Part shown: positions 9,001 to 17,729 of the stretch, in pieces
How positions within the stretch are numbered: position 1 is the first letter of the stretch
How the letters are laid out: the number at the start of each line of letters is the position of its first letter
Source: Plazaster borealis
Taxonomy: Eukaryota > Echinodermata > Asteroidea > Forcipulatida > Labidiasteridae
Direction of reading: 5' to 3'
Assembly (NCBI GenBank): GCA_021014325.1
Contig: CM037476.1
Coordinates: forward strand, 18,760,827 to 18,824,826
Length of the DNA stretch: 64,000 nucleotides
The notes under the pieces: model-generated
The model's database searches: none
The model's input: the letters and a program-made list of their open reading frames with translations, nothing else
What the model was told of the DNA's origin: nothing
Made by a program: the position numbers and the translations under genes

Positions 9001-11372
9001 ATTTTGTTTTTTCGGGGGGGGGCGTCTGCCCCCTTCCGTAGTTACGGGCCTGGCATCACTCTTAGCAACAGTCGTAGCCGTAGTTGTAGCCGCCAATTCG
9101 GATACGGCCGTAGTCAGTCAACGCGGGGAGAGACCAATATTTTGTTTCTCTACCCGTGGCCCTTCCACGCTTCCGTACAAAAGTTTTACGCGTGTGTGTG
9201 TTTCTGTTTCTTCAAATGCTTTAGTTTAACGTAGTTATATCATTATTGTTGGGAGAGTAACAATCCTGGAAAAATAGAAAAAAAAATTGTTATAACAAAT
9301 CCACAAAAAACCGGAGAATAAAAACTTGACCTCCGTTTCCTGTTACTTGTAAAAGATTAAGAATTTTTCCATCTGACTGTTAAACGTTTGTAATGATTTT
9401 ACAAATTAGGGCGTGATTCGCAATTTTGTATTTTTTTTTAACAAATCCTCGTCCAAAATTTGAATTTTGTTTTAATGTTAATTTTAACAAATTATTTGTA
9501 TTATGTTAACATTTAAATTGTATTTATAACAAGTTGCTATGGGTATGTTTATTTTCCGGATATTTGTATAGGCCTACATAGAATATAAAAAGAAGATTTG
9601 ATTTCATAAAAAGCATATTAGCCTTCGTTTTTGATACGCGCGAGACTTCCAAAGTCTATAGCAAACGTCATTGCAACGTCACAGCCCGAGTTTTTGCTAA
9701 CCAAGGTTGGAAAACTATATGCAAAGCAAAAACAGGTAGCCACAGTTTGTATTCAAAAATGGTGTCGAATTTGTTGGAAAGAAAACAACCAATCATAGGA
9801 TGTATTTTGTTAAATTGAAAGTTTGCAGAAATGTTGAATTTGTTAACACTATTGAATGTTTTGCTAGCATTCGGCCGTCCATATCATCCAGAGCGGTTCG
9901 TTTATCAACACTAGAAAGGTCTACAGACTTTCAAATTTTGTTTGAACTTTCAAAGTGTCTACTCCAAAACCGTCGAAGTTTCACTCAGTTATTTCCGATT
10001 TCAACAGGACAATGGGCATGGGCATGTCTTCCATGGTTGCCCGTGTAAGTGGAATCCTGGCACCTATCATTCTCATCTTGGGCAAGTATTGGTATCCTCT
10101 CCCGCTGTTTGTCTTCGGTGGAAGCTCTGTGCTGGCCGGAATTCTCTCTCTGCTGCTCCCGGAAACACTGGGCTTCAACTTGCCCGACACCTTGAAGGAA
10201 GGGGAAGAGTTCGGAAGTAAGCCGTAAAGACTTTTTTGTTTTGAAAGAATATTATACATTAGTTAGTGAATGATTAACTTAAAGGCACTGTACACGTTTG
10301 GTAATCATTCAAAATATATATTAGCATAAAAACTTACTTGGTAACGAGCAACGGAGAGCTGTTGATAGTATAACACATTGTGAGAAACGACTCCCTCTGA
10401 AGTAACGTAGTTTTTGAGAAAGAGGTAATTTCTCACTAAAATAATAAAAGACTTCAGGCCTGAAGCCTTTTATTCCTATCTGAAAGCACACAAATTTGTA
10501 CAACAAGGGTGTTTTTCTTTCATCATTTTCTTGCAACTTCTATGACCGATTGAGCCCAAATTTTCACAGGCTTGTTATTGTATGCATATATTGGGATACA
10601 CCAAGTTAGAATACTGGTCTTTGACAATTACCAAACGTGTTCAGTGCCTTTAACTGATTTAGCTGTTTTTCGATCCATATACACGGTGATCCTCATTACC
10701 GTAAATATAGCCAGATTATTATTTTTATTGAAAGGAAGGGGGAGAGTGTGTGTGGTGGGTGGAGGGGTGCTCTCACTTTCGGTACCTTATGGAGACCAAG
10801 GACAAAACAAAAAAGGGAAATTAAAAGGACTCCATTGGGAAATTCTTAAGACCGGGGTGCTCCACAAGGAAATGTGTGTACAAAGTCTATGGGAAACTGT
10901 TAAGTGCAGGGACAAAGGAAAGAACAAAAGAATTTTCCACAAGGATGCATTTTTCAAGATGTGTGTGGGTAGGTATACACATTCGAAACGGGGACCTATA
11001 ACAAAAGAGGACAACAGGGTACCCGGTTAGAGAGCGTGTGAAAACCAATGGGAGCTGTTGCAAAAAAGTTATAAACAAAAGAGGAACAATAGGAACACCC
11101 GATTGCAGGTGTTTACACATCTATTATGTGTGTGCAGCTATTTTATCACAAAGTCTCGCCAACCTCCCCCTCACCCAGAGCATTTGCTATGCAGTCGCCA
11201 CTAAATTATAATTTGCTTTGTGTATTTTGCATTTATATTCGCAGAGGGGGTAGGCTTCAAGCTGTGTTTTGCCGGCAGCCCTCAAGATGGCGACGACACC
11301 GTTAACTCCCCCACGGAATATGCGGCTCTACCAACTGAAGGAAACGTCCCTAATGATGATGTCAAAGTTTAG
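1..11372 (+). CDS. SLC22-type organic ion transporter, copy A (5'-truncated by the window edge)
   Basis: Predicted plasma-membrane solute carrier of the major facilitator superfamily, SLC22 (organic cation/carnitine transporter-like) group. Eight exons are visible: 1-45, 2013-2181, 3336-3474, 4637-4731, 6654-6862, 8048-8156, 10008-10216 and 11245-11372. All introns are GT-AG and phases agree at every junction; the stop codon is TAG at 11370-11372. The visible protein runs from the end of membrane helix 4 to the C-terminus. It contains the family motif ESPRWL after helix 6, a YGRR loop between helices 8 and 9, ELYPTVTR after helix 10, and LPETLGFNLPDT after helix 12. Exon lengths equal those of copy B (22,127-38,947), its tandem paralogue. 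The codon for the Asp before RYGRR in copy B reads Asn here. Exons 1-2 and most of exon 3 should lie left of the window. Substrate cannot be told from sequence. Confidence 0.93.
451..732. mobile_element. 282-bp inverted-repeat DNA transposon with 10-bp target duplication, copy A only
   Basis: Ends are CAACCACGTCCCCATGG and CCTTGGGGACGAGGTTG, an imperfect 17-bp terminal inverted repeat. It is flanked on both sides by GGGGCTAGTG (441-450 and 733-742). Duplicon B has one uninterrupted GGGGTTAGTG at this place. There is no transposase inside, so it is non-autonomous. A 9-11 bp duplication would suit MULE-like elements, but the superfamily is not settled. Confidence 0.8.
875..1100. mobile_element. 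CACTG-ended MITE, copy in duplicon A
   Basis: 226-bp element with inverted ends CACTGCAAAAACCGGGGTGT and ACACCCCAGTTTTTGCAGTG. The interior has several GTGTTAAAAT / ATTTTAACAC segments that make it largely self-complementary. It is present at the same place in duplicon B (27,698-27,928), so the insertion predates the duplication. Confidence 0.75.
1657..1850. mobile_element. GGGCCCAATTTCA foldback MITE, copy A only
   Basis: Begins GGGCCCAATTTCAAAGAGC and ends with its near complement, TGAAATTGGGCCC. Duplicon B passes straight from AAGCTGACC to AGTGTGTACG at 28,530/28,531, giving the empty site. Other members in the window: 32,355-32,637, 44,568-44,767, 62,116-62,706 and 63,099-63,269. Confidence 0.75.
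2013..2181 (+). CDS. copy A, exon 4
   Basis: 169 bases, phase 1 to phase 2. It encodes SEVVGPKQR, helix 5 (FFSIGYIVLVCLAFLIRDW) and helix 6 (LTMSLPFLLFFILI). Acceptor AG is at 2011-2012 and donor GT at 2182. It differs from copy B at SAM versus SSI and at YIVL versus YMWL. Confidence 0.92.
3336..3474 (+). CDS. copy A, exon 5
   Basis: 139 bases, phase 2 to 0. It carries WLPESPRWLISKGRYDEAKK, the SLC22 hallmark after helix 6, then an acidic cytoplasmic stretch (DEEDEHSK). The GTGAGC donor follows at 3475. A small inverted-repeat element starts only about 10 bases into the following intron. Confidence 0.92.
3483..3605. mobile_element. GGCGGCTACGGCTACG foldback MITE
   Basis: Inverted ends AAGGCCGTGTTCGAATTGG and CAACTGGATACGGCCTTA, followed inward by GGCGGCTACGGCTACG and its complement. 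It sits in the intron just after exon 5. Duplicon B keeps only the right half (about 30,604-30,692), because a TTAA-type MITE fragment replaces the left half. Another interrupted copy is near 8,640-9,112. Confidence 0.65.
4125..4465. repeat. dispersed repeat, copy in duplicon A
   Basis: Contains a core (about 4,245-4,370) with CACATGGTTGTTGGATGCC, TGTGGCACAACCCAATGTG and CAGTCTAGTCTGGCACCC. The core recurs at 32,760-32,880 (duplicon B), in the MYND-gene intron at 52,853-52,971, and inverted at 63,794-63,900. The open frames within it have no recognisable product. Confidence 0.6.
4637..4731 (+). CDS. copy A, exon 6
   Basis: 95 bases, phase 0 to 2. It encodes the cytoplasmic loop QLDLLRTPNLRKKSLIICYD leading into helix 7, matching the DLFRTPxLRKxTL pattern of SLC22 proteins. 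The acceptor follows a pyrimidine-rich stretch and the donor is GTAAGT. Confidence 0.92.
4961..6230. repeat. 24-bp minisatellite, long allele (about 50 units)
   Basis: Unit is GTGAATCCACACTGTGGTCA followed by CATA. Most units are identical or differ at one or two sites. Two interruptions with CATGGTTTT and an A-rich run (near 5,390 and 6,050) show a higher-order structure. It lies in the intron between exons 6 and 7. The matching array in duplicon B has only about 7 units. Because the unit is 24 bp, several frames on both strands stay open by chance. Confidence 0.95.
6300..6465. repeat. degenerate (TTGA)n microsatellite
   Basis: Runs of TTGATTGATTGA with substitutions, just upstream of exon 7 of copy A. 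The same place in duplicon B is occupied by inserted elements instead. Confidence 0.85.
6654..6862 (+). CDS. copy A, exon 7
   Basis: 209 bases, phase 2 to 1. It encodes helices 7-9. The loop between helices 8 and 9 reads WWMMNRYGRRFTT; copy B has MMDRYGRR, so the acidic residue of the conserved loop motif is replaced here. Confidence 0.93.
6885..7130. mobile_element. fragment of the TTTCAATCCTAC... MITE family in copy A intron 7
   Basis: Matches the interior of the complete element at 57,248-57,584 over TTGTTTCAATCCTACATAG, TTTTGAGATATTGCCGAAAA and TTTTTTCCATAACCGCAGT. Its ends are eroded. Duplicon B has a shorter piece of the same family at a different position in the same intron (about 36,712-36,800). 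Confidence 0.6.
7695..7730. repeat. (ATGGT)n short tandem repeat
   Basis: Five near-perfect copies of TATGG/ATGGT in the intron between exons 7 and 8 of copy A; the stretch is reduced to a single unit in duplicon B. Confidence 0.8.
8048..8156 (+). CDS. copy A, exon 8
   Basis: 109 bases, phase 1 to 2. It encodes helix 10 (ARAAVAMIGKFAASAAFNLI) and YSCELYPTVTR. The 109-base length matches what I recall for this exon in vertebrate SLC22 genes. Confidence 0.92.
8698..9052. mobile_element. hAT-like MITE (CAGGCCCGTAAC family), nested
   Basis: Begins CATGCCTGTAAGCAGG and ends GTAGTTACGGGCCTG. Flanks are GGATCACT (8,690-8,697) and GCATCACT (9,053-9,060), an 8-bp duplication with one change, as expected for hAT elements. 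It interrupts a copy of the GGCGGCTACGGCTACG foldback family, whose right end runs to about 9,112. Sister copies: 11,965 to about 12,195 and 35,034-35,411. Confidence 0.65.
10008..10216 (+). CDS. copy A, exon 9
   Basis: 209 bases, phase 2 to 1. It encodes helices 11 and 12 and PETLGFNLPDTLKEGEEFG. Comparing by eye with copy B I count three base differences, all synonymous, so this is the most constrained part of the pair. Confidence 0.93.
10283..10649 (-). mobile_element. TTAA-type MITE family 1, copy A only
   Basis: 367 bp with ends AGGCACTGTACACGTTTGG and CCAAACGTGTTCAGTGCCT, flanked by TTAA at 10,279-10,282 and 10,650-10,653. Duplicon B has a single TTAA at 38,092-38,095 and no element, so duplication of TTAA on insertion is directly visible. 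TTAA targets are typical of piggyBac-like transposases; none is encoded here. Eight members occur in the window. Confidence 0.88.
11245..11372 (+). CDS. copy A, exon 10 (terminal coding exon)
   Basis: 128 bases ending in TAG. It encodes the cytoplasmic tail from GVGFKLCFAGS to the C-terminus DDVKV. Differences from copy B are Cys/Phe, Val/Ala and Asn/Lys. No AATAAA is obvious close downstream. Confidence 0.92.
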
Positions 11373-11964
11373 TGTCGATGGTTGTTCGTTGTTTTGTTTG
11401 ATTTGTTGCTGATGATTTTCCCACCAAGGGACCTTGCCGAACTACCACAAGGGGATTTAAATGTCAAGCTGGCAATAGCCGATTTTCCTCATACAAACAT
11501 TGGCTTAACGTATGTTAAGGTTATGAATTGCACAAATCAAGAAATTGTGATTCAGTAAGTAGACGACAATACTTATTCTATAGTCGAAACTAGGAAAGTC
11601 GACTTTCACGAGTCGTTTTATAAGGTGCTTCTTTTAGGGATTCAGCAGAAACAAGGGTGAATTCACGAAACGAAACCTCTGAGAAACATTACGATGCATT
11701 CCAGCGCAGTGGCGTAAGTAGGGGGCCCACGGGGGGCACGTGTGTCCCCCCCCCCAATTGATGTCCGTGCCCCCCCCCCCCTCATTTGAAATCTGGACTT
11801 TTGTGATTGGAAATTTCCAGAGTAAAATTTTATACGCTTTGATGAGATAGTTTTTATGTTTTTAAAACTATTTTTCCATTTACATGCAGAAAATATGTAT
11901 ATATATTATCTTATGAAAACATAGTAAGTAACATAAAGAAAAGGCGATGAAAAGGGGGCTTGTT

Positions 11965-12195
11965 CAGGCCCGTAACCAGTATTTTTTTTGTTTGGGGGAG
12001 GTGAATATGAAAGAAAATGTACATCGGCGAAATTTTGTTTAAAAAAAAGAATGCCCAATTCAAGCCATTTGGTGTACCATTCTTGCGCTATAATATTGGT
12101 TATTATATCTGAAAGCAACTCAATTACAGCTTGGTATCAATATTATTTCTGCATATTTAATGCTCAGATGGCGTATGCCTCTCATTGCGTACTTA
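11965..12195. mobile_element. hAT-like MITE (CAGGCCCGTAAC family), 3'-truncated
   Basis: Starts CAGGCCCGTAACCAG directly after GGCTTGTT. The copy at 35,034 is preceded by the same GGCTTGTT and by the same longer flank (AGTAAGTAACATAAA...GGCGATGAAAA), so both copies spread as part of one larger composite element. Confidence 0.6.
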
Positions 12196-12699
12196 TATGT
12201 AATTGAAATGTAATAATACAGAAACGCCTCTTATAACTAAAGTGCCAGTAATAAAGCTCGTCAGCTTACTCGGGTAGCCATAGTTTAATGTTTAATTTGG
12301 AACGTACACAAGTTGAAATTCATTGCCCATAAAAGAAAACACATGGTAGCAACAAATTCAAGTGCGCTTCGACAGGTCTTAATTTGATTTCATCAACTGT
12401 AAATAGGTAGTAGAAATTCAACTTAGGATTGGTCAAAGGGTAGTCTTGGATGCCTATATGAAATAGAATGACTAAAACGAATATGAATGAGAAAAACGAA
12501 ATCATGTGTGCACAAAAACGAAATTGAATGCAAATCAATTCAATTCAACTTGAATTCAATTCAACTTGTTTTAAAAGAAGTTTGAGTGGATTAGAGGAAA
12601 TGCATGAATTTGAATACCGGTTAATGAAATTGAATGATATGTTTGTTGAAATTGGCTGGGCAAACCTGTATTAGAATAATAACCGGACAACATTGGATT

Positions 12700-12960
12700 G
12701 GACAGTATAGTTTTTGGGGAGGTTTTGTTTGTGTGGTTTTTTGGTGTTTTTCTTTGTTTTGTTTTTGTTGTTAGTTTTGGGGGTTTGTTTTTTTTTTTGG
12801 GGGGGGGTTGGTGGTTTGTTTTTGGGTTTTTTCGGTTTGTTGTTGTTTTTTGTTTTTTTTGTCAAAGAGTAGTCTTGGATGCCTAAATATGAAATAGAAT
12901 GGGGGTTGGGTGGGGGTTTGTGGTTGGGGGTGGTGGTTTTGTTTTCCTTTTTGTATACAC
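12700..12960. repeat. G/T-rich low-complexity tract
   Basis: Long runs of T and G on the + strand, including several runs of four or more G. It is shared with duplicon B (40,750-40,960), where T runs have expanded. Open frames here are compositional artefacts. Confidence 0.8.
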
Positions 12961-13539
12961 ATAAAAGCAGGTGTGGCGGAACACTGGTGAAAATTCAAAG
13001 TGATTCTCATTGCTAGGCAACTGAAAATGTATGCGGGGCTTTATTGTATGGGCTAATTGTCTTTTATTAACAGTTGTATTTAATGATATGCCGGTGGAAG
13101 GATTGTAGCGTTTGGAAATTAATTGATCAACGTGGCAGTAACAATAAGGGGAGGCCTGAAATAATTAAAACATAAAGGCCCCCTCAAAACGACAGCAACA
13201 ACAATAACAAACAAACAAACAAACACCCCAATGAAATTTTTAAAAAAATAAATAAAAATTCTCACCAGTATCATCTTCCACATCACGCAGACATTTATTT
13301 TTTGAAGCATGGGTAAATATTATTAGCTAAAATGAACATATTTTAATATTATCTCTAATTTACAATTTTTCTGAGAAGTCAACTCTGTATCATTTTATTT
13401 TGGTATATTTAATTTCTCAAAATATGGTCTTAAAGGCGATGTCTCTTCCCTCTTTCATTGAATTTTACAATTTGGAGTTTCGAAATCCAACACTGGCGAA
13501 GTGTTCACCTTCAAGTATTATTAGTAACATTAGGAAGAT

Positions 13540-14400
13540 ACGTATAGGTACATTGACCAGAAGACTTGTCATGCTGTTGTTCGAGCCCTAGTTTTATCAA
13601 GACTGGATTACTGTAATTCCCTTCTGTGTGATACCGGGTATCCAAACGCTCTCTAACCCGCCTAGCCCTCTCTTGAAGAAACTCCACTTGTTACCTGTCA
13701 CAAAGCGTGTTGACTTCAAAATTTGTCTACATATATTCAAGGCATTCATACTGAAATATCAAGTAAACATCTGTGACAGGCTTCAGCAACATTAACCAAC
13801 TAGCACCCAACGTTCTTCATCGCGAAACCTTCTCTTCGAGTATCGGACAAACTCTAAATGCAAGAGACCGAGCCTTCTCCAATGCGCGCCCGGCTCTGTG
13901 GAATTCACTTCCTGATAGCTGTAGGAGAGCTAAAGCACTTGAATCATTCAAGAAATTGCTGAAGACCCACTTGTTTTGGGCCCAGCTCTGTGGAATTCAC
14001 TTCCTGATAGCTGTAGGAAAGCAAACTCACTCGAATCATTCAAGAAATTGCTGAAGACCCACTTGTTTTGGGCCCGGCTCTGTGGAATTCAATTTCTGAT
14101 AGCTGCAGAAAAGCTAACTCACTTGAATCATTCAAGAAATTGCTACAGACCCACTTGTTTTGGGCCCGGCTCTGTGGAATTCAATTTCTGATAGCTGCAG
14201 AAAAGCAAACTAACTTGAATCATTCAAGAAATTGTTACAGACCCACTTGTCTTGTCAACAGTGATATGTTTTGGCCTTTTTTGATTTTGATTTTTGATCT
14301 GTGTTGGACACATCCTAGCGCTTTGCAACCTCTGGAAAAAGCGCTTTATAAATGCCAGCTTATTAGTATTATGTATTATTATTATTAGTATTATTATTAG
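13540..14400 (+). mobile_element. L2/CR1-like non-LTR retrotransposon, degenerate 3' end, copy A only
   Basis: Broken reading frames give VVRALVLSRLDYCNSLL, then PLLKKLHLLPVTKRVDFKI, then RDRAFSNARPALWNSLPDS and ESFKKLLKTHLF. This is the order found at the end of L2/CR1-type reverse transcriptases. A 3' tail follows with GCGCTTTATAAATGCC and TTA repeats. The region is absent from duplicon B. The last coding segment is amplified as four 92-bp tandem units. Confidence 0.8.
13894..14260 (+). repeat. four 92-bp tandem units inside the retrotransposon relic
   Basis: CTCTGTGGAATTC recurs at 13,894, 13,986, 14,078 and 14,170, exactly 92 bases apart. Each unit covers the LWNSLPDS to KTHLFW segment. 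As 92 is not a multiple of three, the unit shifts frame every time, so it cannot make a repeat protein. Confidence 0.9.
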
Positions 14401-14479
14401 CAGTACGTATATTCCACCAAATATTAAAACCAATATACAATAATACAATAAACTGAAATTTCTCTTGTGTACCTTTCTT

Positions 14480-15960
14480 GTGAGATTTAGTACAAGGGTC
14501 AACAAAAAGGTAGACCTGATTTCAAGTCTGAGATTGCGGTTATTTGTCTACATCAGCTATGCAAAACGCAATTTCCCCTTGAGCAGCGTCCCGTGCCGTG
14601 ATAAAGCAAGTGGTTTGGGTCAAAGCCCCGTCGGCGCGACTGCACTATAACAAGAATCGTTTTATAACTTACCCAACCCTATACGCCCTAACTTGCAATC
14701 TAATGAAGTTGTTAGTTCTCAACAGTAAACTGCACGGAACCATCAGGAATGTTCGTAACAAAATAACTTCACCGTCGGAATAGACGAGTCAGAATGTCTT
14801 TTCTGGTTCATTTCAAAAGGAGTCTCAAATAATGTATTGTATTGGAATTCAGTAGACTCACATAAGATAAGATTGTTGAGACTGGATCCCTTCAATTCAA
14901 ACTTTAAGTAGCGTGTCTTTTCCAGTCTTGTTCATGATTGTTCAGTAATATTGTTTAATATTGTATAATCTTTTAGTTATGCTTAACTCCAGTTTTAATG
15001 TCAGAGTAGTACTGATACTCGATGATTACTATTACCTGGTTTATTAATGTTTCATATTCTAGCTGGGGGTTTTTCAATGTCAAAAAGCAGCTTTTGTAAA
15101 GTGGTTCCAATTCACTAAAAAATTAAACAATTAAATTTTAAAAAAATGAAGACAAAAACTCGCAACCTAAAACTTGACCCTGATATGTATGGGATATTCA
15201 TGTTTTCATAACTGAAATTTACATAACAATAGTGATGCCAGAAAGATGGCCAATCAGGAATCTACAAATTCATTGTGGGCAGCGTCTATTATCAACAGGT
15301 GACAATCACTTAACAACTCTGCATGATGCCATCGTAGACTTATTGAGTGTCAGTTTTTAATTGAAAAGTCGCTACTCCGCCAATTAATTTTGTTTTAATC
15401 TAAAAAATTCCAAGTTCCACAACTACACCTAGCCAAATAGCATGCCAGTTGTCTTGTTACCATCGGGGGTTTGTTTTCAAGAACAAAAATCCATCAATTA
15501 CCAGCTCTCCCGGAATTCCCATGGGAATTGTACAGCAGATACTTGACCTTGGGGTTAATAGCCACTACTTAGTGAAATGAACCATATATTTTCACATGGC
15601 TTCTTCTGTATGCTTGTGCGATGGCTGTAAGCAGTGACCTGGTTGTTTAGTTTGATGAATTGAGTGAGGTGGTGTTGCAAGGACAAGTCAGACATGGAGC
15701 TCAATGTATTACACGCTGTTATAAAACTGACTGTTGAAAATAGTCATATAGTGTTATGTATTTGTTTTTTCAATATTTTAAGATCTCATAATTATCTTAG
15801 TTTAAATGTAGGGTCATAGATTGTTTTTGTCACTGTAATGCTGATTTATAGGCAAAACAAGAAAGATACAATAAAAGTCACTTGTGAAAGATTCAGCTGA
15901 ATATAGAGTGTCTACTTGTTTGCTGATAAAACAGCAACAGCAAAACTGTCACTTATTGAA
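14480..15960. other. 3' flank of duplicon A, non-coding
   Basis: From about 14,615 it follows duplicon B (41,520-42,210). A stretch at 15,310-15,740 has no match in B, where unrelated sequence lies at 42,215-42,770. No exon or RNA gene was recognised. Confidence 0.5.
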
Positions 15961-16094
15961 CGTCGCTTCCATCCACGTTTAGCGAGATGACAGCGGGTAC
16001 CAACTGCATCTCTTGCCGCAGCATTCGCGAACGGACACCAACCCACATAAATCTGTTAAAACTATACATGCATGAATCGTTTCTCAGATTCAAG

Positions 16095-17462
16095 CAGCGG
16101 CGTAGCCACGGGGGGGCCTGGGGGGGCACGTGCCCCCACAAATTTCCAGTGCCCCCCCAGGTGCCCCCCCATGAAAAAATTGCAATAGTGCCCACACAAA
16201 AAGAAAGTTCAAAGAATGAAAACAAAACATTACGAAACAAAATACATCTGCTATTTGTAGGCCTTCATTTACAATAAAGTAAAACAAACTTTAGTTGTTT
16301 TCAAAGCCAATAATTATTGTTTAACTTACGCTGTGGGGATTGTCGCTATCATCACCGGAAGCGCGCGCGCCCACGTGTTGATCAATGCAATGCAGCGGAA
16401 TGAAAACAGTTGGTGTGCTGCACGCTACGCTGGTAAACGATAACCAACGGTTCACGTGTATAAACATAAGCCGTTGGTAATTGTGACCAGCGTTGCGCGC
16501 TGCAAACCATTGATTACCGGTATATACGGCCTACGGGTGCACCCCACTAAATATGGAGAAAACAGAGCGTCGAGCTCATGAATATTTTGTAACATTTGAG
16601 AGCCCAACAAAAGGAGTAGAGTGCAAAAATGTTCCCCAATTGTAACCTGGGGTTGTTGACTTCCAACTTGAGGTATTTTTGATGACATAGGCCCTGAAAA
16701 ATGGTCCTATTTGCCGAGAGGTGTAGGGACATTTTTCAAGATTGATGCTCGGACGTTTGGAAAATTACACCGGTGTAGGGGTGTTTTTATTTGGAGGAGA
16801 ATAACTCGACGTGACCGGTACCAGGGACTCCCCATATTAAATTGAGCAGAGAATAAAAGTTCACGAGTCAATATATACTTTTCCCTTTACTGTAAAAAGC
16901 TGTGAGACTTTTAAGTATTTTTCGTGTATTTTTGAATATTTAGCCTTTTGCACTGAATGCTATGGAAGTGGAATTAGTGGGGTGCGCCCCTACATGCCGG
17001 AGGTACCAAAAGTTATGCTACGCGCACGCGCAACGATGGTCGTTACCAGCGTAGCACGCAGCATACCATTTATAAATTACGGCGGGCGGCCATATTGCTA
17101 CCGGAAGGCGAGGATTCTGAAAAACAGTGAGATTTTAACCGGTTTTTTGAGGAGTGGATTTTCTGGACCCGCGCCGAGCTCACTGTGAGAACAAAAAACA
17201 CTAATTTTCGCGAGATCCGGTTTCAAAAGAGGAACTCCAGGTGCATTTAAATGTGAAGGGCAAAAAGTTTCTAATAGGATATTGTACATGGCCCTCTATA
17301 TGAGGTTCGTGGAGACGATAGCGGATCAAACCTCATAGTTCTAGGGCTAGGAGTACATGACCCCCACCACCACTGACACACCCATTTTCCCTGGGCCCCC
17401 CCCACTTGGAAGCAATGCCCCCCCTGTGCCCCCCCACCGAAAAATTCCTAGCTACGCCGCTG
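16095..17462. mobile_element. 1,368-bp hAT-like DNA transposon with 8-bp target duplication, copy A only
   Basis: Ends are CAGCGGCGTAGCCACGGGGG and the complement CCTAGCTACGCCGCTG. The flanks are GATTCAAG at 16,087-16,094 and again at 17,463-17,470. Duplicon B has one GATTGAAA at 43,113-43,120 and no element. An 8-bp duplication with CAG...CTG ends is typical of the hAT superfamily. No open frame resembles a transposase, so it is non-autonomous. Confidence 0.85.
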
Positions 17463-17729
17463 GATTCAAGTGTATTTGGGTGAAAAATTATCCAAACCAT
17501 ATTACTGAATTTGGAATCCTTTCTCAAAAATAGTTTATACTATCAACACAGCTGCAGTGCTTTTTACCAAGTAAGTTTGGATGGTCATTATTTGGGGGGG
17601 GGGGGTGGGTATTGTGATGCGAGCGTTCGGCAATCGGTCGCTAAATTACCGGTACTGACGGTAGCGTCCTGCGGGTGTATGCCACAACCCCCTCAATAGT
17701 TGGTATAATACATAACACTCAGCTGACTG

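Larger units (their letters stand above)
11373..13530. other. 3' flank of copy A: repeats, no gene
   Basis: Holds the left end of a hAT-like element at 11,707 (CAGTGGCGTAAGTAGGGGG), a nested CAGGCCCGTAACC MITE beginning at 11,965 after GGCTTGTT, a low-complexity G/T-rich stretch at 12,700-12,960, and unique sequence shared with duplicon B. I see no coding exon. Confidence 0.6.

Noticed and set aside
13976..14388. Two similar open frames suggesting small paralogous proteins
   Set aside because: They are the same 92-bp tandem unit read in shifted frames within a dead retrotransposon.
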